A DNA stretch of 64,000 bases from JACPYM01 sp031423495 (GTDB lineage: Bacteria; Acidobacteriota; Blastocatellia; RBC074). The stretch covers positions 71,786 through 135,785 of the forward strand of contig JANPFP010000259.1 of assembly GCA_031423495.1 (NCBI GenBank). Reading direction: 5' to 3'. Below the pieces are notes generated by a model, which saw nothing but the letters and a program-made list of their open reading frames with translations, did no database searches and had not been told where the DNA came from. Made by a program: the position numbers and the translations under genes. Of this stretch, positions 8,862-18,083 are shown piece by piece. Each line of letters starts with the position of its first letter. Position 1 is the stretch's first letter.

Positions 8862-9764
8862 TTATATCGCTTCGCTGAGATTCCTGGTCTTCAAGCGTGC
8901 TGCCATTCGTAGCGGGAATGCAGTGAGATAATTGATTTGGTGAAAATCCATAGTCACGGCGCGCGCCGCACAGCGCACAAAATCACGGTAATAACGCGCA
9001 CGGAAATACGTCCCGGCCAGCACCATATAGTTCCGAGCAAACGCTGCCTGACGCTGTGCGCGCAATTCATCCGACAATTCAGGCATGGCAAATCCTTTGT
9101 TCAGTACTTGCAAACTGTCGTGTTCGAGCAATGGAGCATTACGGCTCATATTCGTTTCATGTTGCCGGTATGTTACCAAAGGCTCGTCCAGGTAAAGGAA
9201 TTCGGTTTGCGCTGCTAATCTTACCCATATATCCCAATCGGCGCATTGACTGAGTGCAGGGTCGAATCCCCCCACAGATTCAAAGAGTGAGCGTTCACAT
9301 AACACGGTGCAAATACTTCCGATAACATTGCCGCGCGTGAGTAAATCCTCTAACGCTGTTCCTACTCTCTGACTGCGGCTGATGCCAAGCGGATTCAGGT
9401 TGGCGTCAACGATAGTGAATGCTGAATAACAGGCGCGATGCCGCAATGGTTGACGAATGGCCTCGATCTGACGTTCGAGCTTGTGTGTTAACCAGGTATC
9501 GTCGGCGTCTAAAAACGCTATGTAACGTCCTCGGCTTTCGGCAATGCCGCGATTGCGCGCCACGGCTACGCCGCCATTTTGCTGTCGGATATATCTTACA
9601 GGCACTTGATAGCGGCGCATTACCTGTTCCGTCTCGTCAGTCGAGCCATCATCAATTACCAATATCTCGAAATCCTGCCAAGTCTGTGCGAGTACACTCT
9701 CGACAGCCTCAACCAGATACTGTACTGAGTTATACGCGGGAATGACTACCGACACTTCTGGCAT
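8862..9764 (-). CDS. Family 2 glycosyltransferase
   Basis: A 300-residue GT-A enzyme starting at ATG 9764. VSVVIPAYNSVQYL (about residues 4-17), VIDDGSTDET (about 36-45) and FLDADDTW (about 84-91) form the nucleotide and metal-binding core, and WDIWVRLA is the usual downstream motif of GT2 repeat-unit enzymes. Its 5' end overlaps the next upstream glycosyltransferase by 35 bp, longer than most overlaps here; the motif-containing N-terminus starts only three residues in, so the start is credible. The donor sugar is unknown. Confidence 0.9.
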   Translation of the reverse strand: MPEVSVVIPAYNSVQYLVEAVESVLAQTWQDFEILVIDDGSTDETEQVMRRYQVPVRYIRQQNGGVAVARNRGIAESRGRYIAFLDADDTWLTHKLERQIEAIRQPLRHRACYSAFTIVDANLNPLGISRSQRVGTALEDLLTRGNVIGSICTVLCERSLFESVGGFDPALSQCADWDIWVRLAAQTEFLYLDEPLVTYRQHETNMSRNAPLLEHDSLQVLNKGFAMPELSDELRAQRQAAFARNYMVLAGTYFRARYYRDFVRCAARAVTMDFHQINYLTAFPLRMAARLKTRNLSEAI

Positions 9765-10899
9765 TTATTTCTTTCAACTCACAGCCGTCTAATTGACGAT
9801 ATATTGCCTCGTAAGAGCGAACCATGTCTTCAAAGCGAAACTTATTAAGAATTTTGTCTCTGCCAACGCCTGATATTCGTTTTCGGCGTGAGGGGTGGTC
9901 AAGTAAAGCCGCAATAGCATCTGCCAAAGCAGGTGCATTAGCTGGCGCAACTAAAATTCCGTCAACTTGATCTTCCACAATTTCAGGGATTCCACCTACT
10001 CTGGTGCTGACAACTGGTGTACCTAAATAAAGCGCCTCGGCTAATACCAAGCCGAATGCTTCTGCGACACTTGGTAAAACAAATAAATCCGCTGCGGCCA
10101 TTAATTCAGGTAAGTCTTGGCGAAAACCGAGGAAGGTAACGACATCACTACAGCCCAGCGTTCGAACCATTTCCTGATAATGACTCAGCATTGCGCCTTT
10201 TCCGGCCACTAACAATCTAATCTCCCCCTTGAGCCGCTGTTTCAACTGCGCAATGGCTTGAAACAAATAATCATAGCCTTTCTCAGGGTGAAGTCTGGCT
10301 GCAATCAATAGCAATGGCGTTTCATCGTCCACGAATTCTTGACGTACTTTGTTGCGTTCGTAGCCTTCTGATAGCCGGACGCGATCAAAATCAATTCCAT
10401 TTAACACCACATGTAGCTTCTCTGGCGGAGCCGCTTCTTCAGCAATCATGTGATCAGCGGTGTGTTGCGACACCGCGATCACACCCATGCTCAGTCGTGT
10501 GCAAAGTTGATCTAGCCGAACGTGCCAGCGTTTGTTGATGCGTGTGTGATAGTCGGAATAATGTCTTGTCTCAATCCGCGTTCTGGTGCGCGCCAGAGTT
10601 CCCGCGAGCAAACCAATTACCGATGGTTCAAATAAATGCGTGTGCAAAATATCTATTTTTTCGCGCCGTAAATAATGAGCTAGCTTGAGCAAGCCTAACG
10701 GATATTCGTAACGTTGCCGACATTCGCAACTAAAGCATCCAACGCCTTGCGACAGCATGTATTCCCGCAGCCAGTCTGCCATTGGATTTAGCGTGGCAAA
10801 TATCATCTGATAGCGTTGGCGGTCATGCCATTTCGCTAACTGCGGAAAATAGCCACTCGTGTCGCTGTCTTGCGCAAAATGTAAGATGCGTTGCTTCAA
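9730..10899 (-). CDS. GT-B fold glycosyltransferase (GT4)
   Basis: A 389-residue protein with a clear GT4 signature: LLIAARLHPEKGYDYLF begins the C-terminal domain near residue 196, and EAFGLVLAEALYLGTPVV (about 280-297) carries the E-x7-E pair that binds the donor. VGGIPEIV and a C-terminal helix follow. The N-terminal domain contains DILHTHLFEP, the usual acceptor-side loop. The start at 10899 overlaps the stop of the upstream GT2 gene by four bases. It acts in the cytoplasm on the growing glycan; specificity is unknown. Confidence 0.9.
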   Translation of the reverse strand: MKQRILHFAQDSDTSGYFPQLAKWHDRQRYQMIFATLNPMADWLREYMLSQGVGCFSCECRQRYEYPLGLLKLAHYLRREKIDILHTHLFEPSVIGLLAGTLARTRTRIETRHYSDYHTRINKRWHVRLDQLCTRLSMGVIAVSQHTADHMIAEEAAPPEKLHVVLNGIDFDRVRLSEGYERNKVRQEFVDDETPLLLIAARLHPEKGYDYLFQAIAQLKQRLKGEIRLLVAGKGAMLSHYQEMVRTLGCSDVVTFLGFRQDLPELMAAADLFVLPSVAEAFGLVLAEALYLGTPVVSTRVGGIPEIVEDQVDGILVAPANAPALADAIAALLDHPSRRKRISGVGRDKILNKFRFEDMVRSYEAIYRQLDGCELKEINARSVGSHSRV

Positions 10900-11909
10900 G
10901 CGTTTCTCCGTGCCATCGCCAAGCCTCGCTGCTCAAGCTTATTTAGTTCAAATCGGCGCAAACCAGTCCGGTGTCCTTTCTGCAAATGAATCCCCAGCAG
11001 GAACTGATAAAGATGGCGTAGTCCTGCGCTCTTTGGCAACGTTCGCTCAAGCAGAAAGATCAACTGAAAAAGCCCCTTTAGCAACAGCTTCTGCCCGAAA
11101 ATTGATTTTGCGATTTTGCGCAAGCTGAGGCCGAAAGGTTCTTTCTCGATTTGCAGGAATCCGTTGCTGCGTTGCCGTTCGATATTGGCTGACCAAGCGG
11201 GCCAGGACTGACAAAACGGAAGCAAGTTTTCGCTGCCCCATTCGACACGCTGACAATAACTTTGAATATCTAGCGAGTGATCGAAATGAGTAACATCAGC
11301 TTCAGGCAGAAAGACTATTTGCCCACCGCGCGCAGTGTGTCGCAATGCCAGTTCCTGATCCTCTCCGCTTTTCAACGCGGAATCGAATCCGTCCAATTCA
11401 ACATATAGATTACGGTCAATGGACATATTCGCTGCCGTACAAAAATTCGGCATCTCGACCAGCCCTCGCGCTTGTGGCAAGCCGTCTCTTTCAAGAGCTT
11501 GCCGGAAGCGCCCGAATGGGGTTTCCAAAACTTCTAATGGCAAATGAATTGCGCCTATGATCAAGGCACGAGGCCATACTGTTTGGGCTTGCAAATGCGT
11601 GGTCAGAAAATTTTCTTTGACTCCGATGTCGTCATCCAGAAAAATCAGAATGCGTCCGTGCGCCACGGAAGCGCCGGTATTGCGCGCGGCAGAACGTTCT
11701 ACGTTTTCAAGACGAATCACCCGGCAAGTCGGGTTTTCTAACTCGCTCAATAACTTAACCGGAGGTGTGGAGCCGTCATCTATCACGAGAATTTCGTAGT
11801 CCGTCGAAGGCAATGTTTGTTGCCGAAGAGCGGCGACAGTGCTAGTCAGTTTATCATGCCGGTTGTGAGTAGGAATTATCACACTGGCTTTTATTTGGCT
11901 CAGACGCAC
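10896..11909 (-). CDS. Family 2 glycosyltransferase
   Basis: A 337-residue GT-A enzyme. ASVIIPTHNRHDKL (about residues 8-21), VIDDGSTPPV (about 43-52) and IFLDDDIGV (about 89-97) are the core motifs. SGEDQELALRH (about 181-191) is the ED-type motif placed before the catalytic region in many GT2 proteins. A hydrophobic patch around residue 275 may touch the membrane. The gene overlaps the SDR gene upstream by 10 bp and the GT4 gene downstream by 4 bp. The sugar is unknown. Confidence 0.9.
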   Translation of the reverse strand: MRLSQIKASVIIPTHNRHDKLTSTVAALRQQTLPSTDYEILVIDDGSTPPVKLLSELENPTCRVIRLENVERSAARNTGASVAHGRILIFLDDDIGVKENFLTTHLQAQTVWPRALIIGAIHLPLEVLETPFGRFRQALERDGLPQARGLVEMPNFCTAANMSIDRNLYVELDGFDSALKSGEDQELALRHTARGGQIVFLPEADVTHFDHSLDIQSYCQRVEWGSENLLPFCQSWPAWSANIERQRSNGFLQIEKEPFGLSLRKIAKSIFGQKLLLKGLFQLIFLLERTLPKSAGLRHLYQFLLGIHLQKGHRTGLRRFELNKLEQRGLAMARRNA

Positions 11910-12691
11910 GCTTCCACCCCATTCCGAATAAAGTCAGTTATACTTTGTGTTGTTTGCGGCAGTGGCATTAGAGATTCAATTTTTTCTGTGTTGACGTGAA
12001 CAATTCTTGGTTGCGCTGTCGCATCAAGCAGCCGAAGATTCAAAGCAGAGCCCCTCATTTCTGCGATTTCACGCGGAGAGATCAATCCTTTACCGCAAAC
12101 ATTAAATATCTCTCCGCTTAGGTTGCGTTCAACTAACGCCCAGACAATTCTAGCTACATCACGTGTTCCCATGAATTGGTACTTAGATTCGGGATGAATG
12201 CGGAGCGGTTCATCGTGCAAAATATCGTAGGCAGGATTTTTGCGTAACCCTTTGCCTACCATCCCCGCCAGTCGCACGACGAGCCATTTTTCAGCGTAAT
12301 GCTGTACCAGTTGTTCAGCCAGCAATTTGTGAATACCGTAATGAGACACCTGTGGCAGATCAATCGGCGAATCTTCTCTCGTCGTTTCCGTGTTGCTTAA
12401 GTCGCTATAGACATCAACACTGGAAACGTGAACATGCAAGTCAGCAGGAAACTCTTGCAGTGTGCGTAATCTTTGCCGGGTTGAAAGATCAAACTCTGCA
12501 ACTGGGTTTTCTTCTGCCAGATATTTTTTGGAATTACCGGAAGCGTCAATCACTACATCGCTTTTCGCTCCGACCATTTGCGAATAATTTAGGCGCGTGA
12601 CTTCGACGACTCTGATATTCAGAGATTCAGTCAGCCAAGTGGCCAACGCTGAGCCTACAAATCCTTGTGCTCCGATCACGACAACTTTCAT
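11900..12691 (-). CDS. NAD-dependent epimerase/dehydratase (extended SDR)
   Basis: The frame is open further upstream, but ATG at 12691 (MKVVVIGAQGFVG) is the better start: it places the GxxGxxG NAD(P) motif at residues 7-13 and gives a 4-bp ATGA overlap with the upstream SDR gene. The protein then has 263 residues. YGIHK supplies the Tyr-x3-Lys pair, and SSVDVY the preceding Ser. It probably reduces or epimerises a nucleotide-linked sugar, in the manner of RmlD-type reductases. It is shorter than typical 4,6-dehydratases. The exact reaction cannot be assigned. Confidence 0.82.
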   Translation of the reverse strand: MKVVVIGAQGFVGSALATWLTESLNIRVVEVTRLNYSQMVGAKSDVVIDASGNSKKYLAEENPVAEFDLSTRQRLRTLQEFPADLHVHVSSVDVYSDLSNTETTREDSPIDLPQVSHYGIHKLLAEQLVQHYAEKWLVVRLAGMVGKGLRKNPAYDILHDEPLRIHPESKYQFMGTRDVARIVWALVERNLSGEIFNVCGKGLISPREIAEMRGSALNLRLLDATAQPRIVHVNTEKIESLMPLPQTTQSITDFIRNGVEACV

Positions 12692-13686
12692 CCAATCGCT
12701 TCCTTCAATCGTGCGGCTGCGTAATTTGACTGGAACCAGGAAATCGTCTTTTCCAGTCCTTCGCGCAGCGATACTCGGCAATGAAATCCAAGCCGATCAT
12801 GCATCTTTGTCACATCAAATCCCTTATACATTTGCCCGTCGGGTTTTGTTGTGTCCCATTGAATAACTCCTTGATAACCGACCAATTCAGCCACCGTTTC
12901 TACCAATTCTTTGATACTGGTCTGAACACCCGACGAGAGATTAAGAATGTCGGCATTGTTATGGTTCTCAGCCGCCAATAGAATTGCTTCACAAGCATCT
13001 TCAATAAAAATAAAATCCCGCACCGGTTTGCCCGACCCCCAAGCTATAACCACATCTTGGTGGTTGAGGCGTGCTTCATAGAATTTGCGAATCAAGGCTG
13101 GAATAACATGCGAATTTTCGAGATCAAAATTATCGTGCGGGCCGAATACGTTGCCGGGTACAAGCACGATGGCATTAAAACCGTGCTGTTGCCGATAGGC
13201 TTGTGCCTGTACCACACTCATTTTTTTGGCGATAGAGTAAGGGGCGCTTTCAATTTGGGGATAACCACTCCAGAGTTCTGTTTCAGCGATGGGGCTGGGG
13301 GCAGTAGCCGGATAGCTGCACCCGCCAATCAGCGAAATGTATTTCTCTACGCCAGCCTCCCACGATTCGTGCAGCATCATCGTTCCCATCAACAAATTCT
13401 GGTAACAAAAATCGGCGGGAAATTGTTGATTCGCCAGAATGCCGCCAATCAAACCGGCCAAATGTAAAACAATTTGAGGACGTGTCTCTGACAATAACTG
13501 CCGCACTTGTGCCTGCTCTAACAACTCATACTCAGCACGCGAAGGTGCGATGATTTGGCAACCCTTAGCATGTAACAACGGAATCAAGTTTCGACCAATA
13601 AAACCGCTTGCACCTGTGACAAGTACGCGCTTGTCTTGCCAATAACTACTCGTTTGATTCGATAATATTTGGGACTGTAACATCAT
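12688..13686 (-). CDS. GDP-L-fucose synthase-like SDR
   Basis: A 332-residue extended SDR. VLVTGASGFIG (about residues 21-31) binds NADP and YSIAKK carries Tyr-x3-Lys. GNVFGPHDNF matches the GPHDN segment whose His acts in GDP-fucose synthase (Fcl/WcaG). The segment before the tyrosine reads IGGCSYP, keeping the catalytic-type Cys but with Gly where E. coli Fcl has Ser107. Such variants occur in epimerase/reductases for GDP-6-deoxy sugars other than fucose. With HddA- and HddC-like genes in the same locus, GDP-6-deoxy-heptose is another possible substrate. The 5' end overlaps the upstream glycosyltransferase by 41 bp. Confidence 0.82.
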   Translation of the reverse strand: MMLQSQILSNQTSSYWQDKRVLVTGASGFIGRNLIPLLHAKGCQIIAPSRAEYELLEQAQVRQLLSETRPQIVLHLAGLIGGILANQQFPADFCYQNLLMGTMMLHESWEAGVEKYISLIGGCSYPATAPSPIAETELWSGYPQIESAPYSIAKKMSVVQAQAYRQQHGFNAIVLVPGNVFGPHDNFDLENSHVIPALIRKFYEARLNHQDVVIAWGSGKPVRDFIFIEDACEAILLAAENHNNADILNLSSGVQTSIKELVETVAELVGYQGVIQWDTTKPDGQMYKGFDVTKMHDRLGFHCRVSLREGLEKTISWFQSNYAAARLKEAIG

Positions 13687-14977
13687 TTTTCACTGCTGTG
13701 GAGGTTATGGGTTTCTTCTGCCTGGTTTCCCGAATTAACATTTCAGCCAATGTGTGTGAGTTATGAAATGCTTTCCATTTTGCACTGAAGGCCCGCGCCT
13801 TTGCTGTAAAAACATCATAACTCTGAACGAGTTCTATTACCTTCGCCGTCAAATCACTTTCGTCTCCGCTCTGAAATTCAAGGCCGCCGCCTGATTTGTG
13901 AAGCTCGTTTGCCATCCATGTTCCAGCCGGAACCACGACGGGCTTAGCCAGTGCGAGGGCTTCGGCAAAAATACCGGAAGTGGGCTCAACATATCCCTCC
14001 AGGCGATATGGGATTAGCACAATATCAAGGCTGCGGATCAATTGCGCGTATTCAATTTCTGATAGTTTTTCCTGAATCAGGGTGACCCGATTATTTGCGC
14101 CGCCCGCCATCTCAATTAGTTCCGCTACTCCCTTAGGTAGCTGGCTTGTTTCGACTCCGCTGGCTGCGCTTGGGCATTGGAAAACGAAATCTACCTCTAA
14201 GCTGGTTTCTGACAGAATGCGCCGCACTAATCCTGGTAACAGCGGAAAGCCTTTTGCGCTACGGGCATCTCCGACATATCCAATTCGTATTTTCCCCTTT
14301 GGTTTCAATCCATACCTAGCAGCTATTCCCTTCAGCGGAGAAGGTGGTTCCTCTGCCTGAAGAATATGTTCATTGATTGGAATTGGCAGTGTAATTAACC
14401 GGTGGCGAAAAACCGCAGAATAATCTTCTGTCAACGGCTCACTATCTGTCACTAAAGTGAATCGGCCTTTTAATCGTGCGTGTATCCCATTGAGGTGATG
14501 GGGCCTGATTCGCCAGTAAGGGTGCAAGTGCTTTTTCAGCCACCCACAAGATTTGAAGCGCGGTGTATAGCGCATCAAGATCATCATATGCCCTGACACG
14601 CGATGGCGCGATAAATAACGGTGCCAGCCAATCAATTCAAAATCATTTACCGTATGGCAGAAAAATAATGCTTGCTCGTCTTGGACGAGATGCTTGAATG
14701 CCTGCTCCAGCTCTTGACTGTAAATGTGGCTCTGCGCGTAAAGGTACTGTAAATCTCTCAGCTTCCCATTACCCAAAGGATAATCATATGCCCCAAAAGA
14801 AAACACCGGGTGGTAGCCCGTTTCTTTCACCAGCTCCCCTGCCATACTTTTATTGGCAAAAACCGTGACAGTAAACCCTTTTTGCTCCAGCGCAGCCTGA
14901 ACTGCTCGTGTATAAGAGAGGTTATGACCGCCTAAGTTTTTTAAGCCTGAATCTACGATCAGAATATTTTTAGCCAT
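13646..14977 (-). CDS. GT-B fold glycosyltransferase
   Basis: A 443-residue protein. The N-terminus NILIVDSGLKNLGGHN (about residues 3-18) has the acceptor-loop GGHN pattern of GT-B enzymes. IRIGYVGDARSAKGF opens the C-terminal domain near residue 231, and EPTSGIFAEALALAKPVVV (about 334-352) gives E-x7-E. The 3' end overlaps the GDP-fucose-synthase-like gene by 41 bp. A 76-bp gap separates it from the methyltransferase upstream. The role is inferred from position: sugar transfer to the lipid-linked repeat. The donor is unknown. Confidence 0.85.
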   Translation of the reverse strand: MAKNILIVDSGLKNLGGHNLSYTRAVQAALEQKGFTVTVFANKSMAGELVKETGYHPVFSFGAYDYPLGNGKLRDLQYLYAQSHIYSQELEQAFKHLVQDEQALFFCHTVNDFELIGWHRYLSRHRVSGHMMILMRYTPRFKSCGWLKKHLHPYWRIRPHHLNGIHARLKGRFTLVTDSEPLTEDYSAVFRHRLITLPIPINEHILQAEEPPSPLKGIAARYGLKPKGKIRIGYVGDARSAKGFPLLPGLVRRILSETSLEVDFVFQCPSAASGVETSQLPKGVAELIEMAGGANNRVTLIQEKLSEIEYAQLIRSLDIVLIPYRLEGYVEPTSGIFAEALALAKPVVVPAGTWMANELHKSGGGLEFQSGDESDLTAKVIELVQSYDVFTAKARAFSAKWKAFHNSHTLAEMLIRETRQKKPITSTAVKNDVTVPNIIESNE

Positions 14978-15053
14978 GTGATCATTTGAGCCGACTTAAA
15001 GTCTCGCCAAATTGCCAGCTAGTGATTTTATCGAGTTTAGCCGATAAAGAGAC

Positions 15054-15932
15054 TTATTCACCTTCCAATTTTGCTTCAAAGTAGAAGCTAGCCCCAATTT
15101 TATAATGTTTCTCAACTTTAAACTCTACAGGGTAGACAAATTTGGAAATTAATTTCTGGAGAAACGCAGGTGTTTTGTAACGATTAGTTAACACATCAGC
15201 CATATAGCCAAAATAAATTTCTGGCTTGCAACAGGGGACGCTGAAATTATGCTGTTTCAGAAATTTACTCCAACTCTTGGTCGTCCAGTAAGTTAGATGG
15301 TAAGGGGGCAATTCATAATCCATATTGATATGCCACATAAGCAAACGCTCGGTATTCGGTAGGCTCCCAATCAACAAGCCTCCTTGGCGTAACAGATTTT
15401 TCACAGAATTTATTATCGGCAGCGGGCGATCAAGATGTTCGAAGACCTCAAACATGGTGATAACATCGAATTTTTTGGTGTATGGATGCGAAGCAAAAAA
15501 CTCCTCAATAGAACAACAATAAAATTCTGCCTGAAGGTTGCGGGAACGAGCAACCTGAATACTGGCAGCATCCATATCAATTCCGATTACTTGATAGCCA
15601 ATGCTAGTTGCAAATTCGGCAAACGCTCCGTTCCCGCAACCTACATCAAGCAATAAACCCTTTTTACCTTTCGCAAAAACGCTGGAATCCCGTGTGGGAT
15701 GAGGGTGGTACCATTTTGTCGGACCTGAATGTCTCAAAGACGAGGCAAAGTCAGCCGCACGAGTGTAAAAATCCTGAGAAGGGGCAGAAAACGGGTTACA
15801 GAAGCTAGCTCCACACTGTAGACATGAGAATAACTTATACCCTTTGGGCAGAGTCCGAATAAACCGTGCCTCATTTTTCCCACAAATTGGGCAGCATTGA
15901 TCTCTGTTTTGCCTCTTCAATTTTTCAAACAT
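15054..15932 (-). CDS. Methyltransferase with N-terminal zinc-ribbon-like motif
   Basis: The frame is open to 16064, but that would overlap the upstream methyltransferase by 140 bp. ATG at 15932 (MFEKLKRQNRD) gives an 8-bp overlap and starts just before the first CxxC knuckle (CPIC, then CLQC about 23 residues later), so I take it as the start: 292 residues. LLDVGCGNGAF is SAM motif I, TMFEVFEHLDRP and LLRQGG follow. The layout equals that of the protein at 2629-3558, so the two may be paralogues acting on different positions of the glycan. Confidence 0.82.
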   Translation of the reverse strand: MFEKLKRQNRDQCCPICGKNEARFIRTLPKGYKLFSCLQCGASFCNPFSAPSQDFYTRAADFASSLRHSGPTKWYHPHPTRDSSVFAKGKKGLLLDVGCGNGAFAEFATSIGYQVIGIDMDAASIQVARSRNLQAEFYCCSIEEFFASHPYTKKFDVITMFEVFEHLDRPLPIINSVKNLLRQGGLLIGSLPNTERLLMWHINMDYELPPYHLTYWTTKSWSKFLKQHNFSVPCCKPEIYFGYMADVLTNRYKTPAFLQKLISKFVYPVEFKVEKHYKIGASFYFEAKLEGE

Positions 15933-16596
15933 GGCTACGTGTTTGTTTATCTGGGTTTTTTCGACCAATTCCGTAAATGGCCCACCCAACCAAATGCCAG
16001 ATTCCCGTACACAAAGTCCTACGGTTTTTATGCACAGTCCCTCTGAGAATGTATTTGAGGCCAATTAATATCCAATGCCGAGGCCTTGCATACGCGATTT
16101 CAGCAATATCGAACCCATTCCGATTCAATAAATGATACAAACTGTGAAGCGACTGCGGCCTACCAACGTGAGTGTAATCATCATAAAAGTTCGCTGCTGC
16201 ATATTGTTCTTGCAGAAAACGAATCTCAGGGACTAACAGGCTTCTAATCGAAGGGGTTTCGACATAAATAAAACCGCCGGGCCGAAGCACTCTGAAAGCT
16301 TCCGTTATTAATAAAACAGGATTTCGCACATGCTCGAGCACGTGGCAAAGCACGACTACGTCGAAAAAATTATCATCATAAGGTAAACAGATTCCATCAA
16401 TATCTCGCTTCGTGTACTTAATAAAATCTTCAACCTCAGTCGGATCGTGATAAGCGTCTATCCCATGAATTTCCACTTCTTGCATGCCTATCCGATATGA
16501 TGAAATAGTAAGCCCTGTCCCGCATCCAATATCCAGCAATTTGCTGCCGATGGCGGTCAGTTCTCTCAATTTTTCCCCACCGTCCACATATATCAT
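15925..16596 (-). CDS. Class I SAM-dependent methyltransferase
   Basis: A 223-residue protein, ATG at 16596. LLDIGCGTGLTISS (about residues 20-33) is motif I and VLCHVLEHVRNP with FRVLRPGGFIYVETP completes the Methyltransf_11-like core. Immediately upstream of residue 20 only a short helix remains, so it is a compact member of the family. It overlaps the next methyltransferase by 8 bp, and an 87-bp gap separates it from the flippase gene. Substrate unknown; a glycan sugar is inferred from context. Confidence 0.84.
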   Translation of the reverse strand: MIYVDGGEKLRELTAIGSKLLDIGCGTGLTISSYRIGMQEVEIHGIDAYHDPTEVEDFIKYTKRDIDGICLPYDDNFFDVVVLCHVLEHVRNPVLLITEAFRVLRPGGFIYVETPSIRSLLVPEIRFLQEQYAAANFYDDYTHVGRPQSLHSLYHLLNRNGFDIAEIAYARPRHWILIGLKYILRGTVHKNRRTLCTGIWHLVGWAIYGIGRKNPDKQTRSHV

Positions 16597-16682
16597 CTTT
16601 ATTTTGCGCCTAAACGATCTGGCGAATGTTTAGTAATATAGCTTTGAAATAACTGCTCAATAAAACTACAACTATGCCGTTT

Positions 16683-18083
16683 TTATGATAAATCCGGCTC
16701 GCAGGCTATTTCGCTCGCCCAGGATTTATACAAATTGCTGATTTCAGTTATTTGTCCTAAAGGGTTTACTACTGCTACAGCAACTAACATAGCTGCCGCG
16801 GTTCCCGACAAGCTGTGTGATTTCGTAAGCCATATTCCCAGCCCAATGGTAAGCAATGAATTGAGGCATGCATATAGCGCCTGCTTTCCCACCCGACCTA
16901 CTCCATATAACAGAACTGAAGCGGGAGTGACCGCCGCCGCAACGATTCCGTAAACACTTAATATCAGAACCAACCCGCGCTCAGGAATCATATTCTCGCC
17001 CACCCAGGCGTCTATAATCTTACCTGTAAATAAAATCAGTGGAATCGTAATGCCTATTACTCCTAATACCGAGGCTATCGTGGTTACCTTGAGCGTATGC
17101 TTTATCCACTGGTGATCACCGCGCGCGTTGGCTTCGCCATACGCAGACATGAGGGGTGACGTGAACATTTGAACTATCGTCAAAGGTAAGGTTAATAACC
17201 GGTAGGCGATATTAAAGATTCCTACCTGTGCCGGGCCAAGAATATGCGCGATTATTATCGGCTGGCTTTGAAACATCCCAATTCCGGCTAACTGCGCTAC
17301 CAAGTACCTAAGGCCCAAGCCGGACAATTGTGAGAATGATCGTCGAGTAACTGCTTGAGGAACTGGCATTAGCTGCGGGTACTCGTATCGAAACAAATAC
17401 CAAAGGTTAATTAAGTTCACAAAAATACGGACACCAAATAAAGCGATTACTAATAATGGTAGCCCGCCCTTAATTCTGGTGACAATAATTAGAGCAGCCA
17501 GAGAAGCCAGATTGCCAGCGATGCCCCACAAGCTTCCGATATAGCCTTTTTGAAAGCTAAGATAAATCGCTTCAGTGATATTGATCGGAAACAGCAGAAC
17601 AAAACAAATAAACGAAAGGCTTATCGCCCAATTTAACTCTGATGCAGGTAGCGCTCCCGCCGCATTAAATACCGTTTGCCAGGGGACGAAAGAACACAGC
17701 GCCGCATAGATCAGCAATAAAAAAAAAGCGATTCCTGACAGACTCCAGAAAGCGGTAGCGACTAATTCTCTAGCGCGCTCCCAATCTTCTTTGCCGCTGG
17801 CTTCAGATAATCCATTGATTAAAGCATTTCCGCCCAATCCAAGGCTGCTGACTGCCAGCCAATTCAAAAGGCTGTTAATGGTCAACCAGATTCCATATCT
17901 AGTCTGCCCAAGGTAACTAACTGTTAAAGGGACTGAAATTAAACCAGTTAGAATCGCTAATCCTTTCGAAACAGCCGATACTATTCCCGTTAGGCCTGCC
18001 CGCCATAACCGATCTTTTCCTCGGTTCCAGGCAAACGATGTGGGCAGCAAGTTGGTGAGTTGCTGCAATCGGTAAGTTATCAA
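16683..18083 (-). CDS. Wzx-type polysaccharide flippase
   Basis: A 466-residue membrane protein with about twelve to fourteen hydrophobic segments. Its start region, with SKGLAILTGLISVPLTVSYL (about residues 39-58), is the pattern of the polysaccharide biosynthesis (MOP) exporter family. It should move undecaprenyl-diphosphate-linked repeat units to the periplasmic face. The start is TTG at 18083, overlapping the kinase stop by four bases. Together with the O-antigen polymerase-like, Wzc-like and Wza-like genes upstream it points to a Wzx/Wzy-dependent pathway rather than an ABC exporter, and no ABC exporter is seen in the window. Confidence 0.87.
   Translation of the reverse strand: MITYRLQQLTNLLPTSFAWNRGKDRLWRAGLTGIVSAVSKGLAILTGLISVPLTVSYLGQTRYGIWLTINSLLNWLAVSSLGLGGNALINGLSEASGKEDWERARELVATAFWSLSGIAFFLLLIYAALCSFVPWQTVFNAAGALPASELNWAISLSFICFVLLFPINITEAIYLSFQKGYIGSLWGIAGNLASLAALIIVTRIKGGLPLLVIALFGVRIFVNLINLWYLFRYEYPQLMPVPQAVTRRSFSQLSGLGLRYLVAQLAGIGMFQSQPIIIAHILGPAQVGIFNIAYRLLTLPLTIVQMFTSPLMSAYGEANARGDHQWIKHTLKVTTIASVLGVIGITIPLILFTGKIIDAWVGENMIPERGLVLILSVYGIVAAAVTPASVLLYGVGRVGKQALYACLNSLLTIGLGIWLTKSHSLSGTAAAMLVAVAVVNPLGQITEISNLYKSWASEIACEPDLS

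Noticed and set aside
15933..16064. Longer N-terminus for the zinc-ribbon methyltransferase
   Set aside because: It would overlap the upstream methyltransferase by 140 bp and adds no recognisable segment; ATG 15932 starts just before the CxxC motif.
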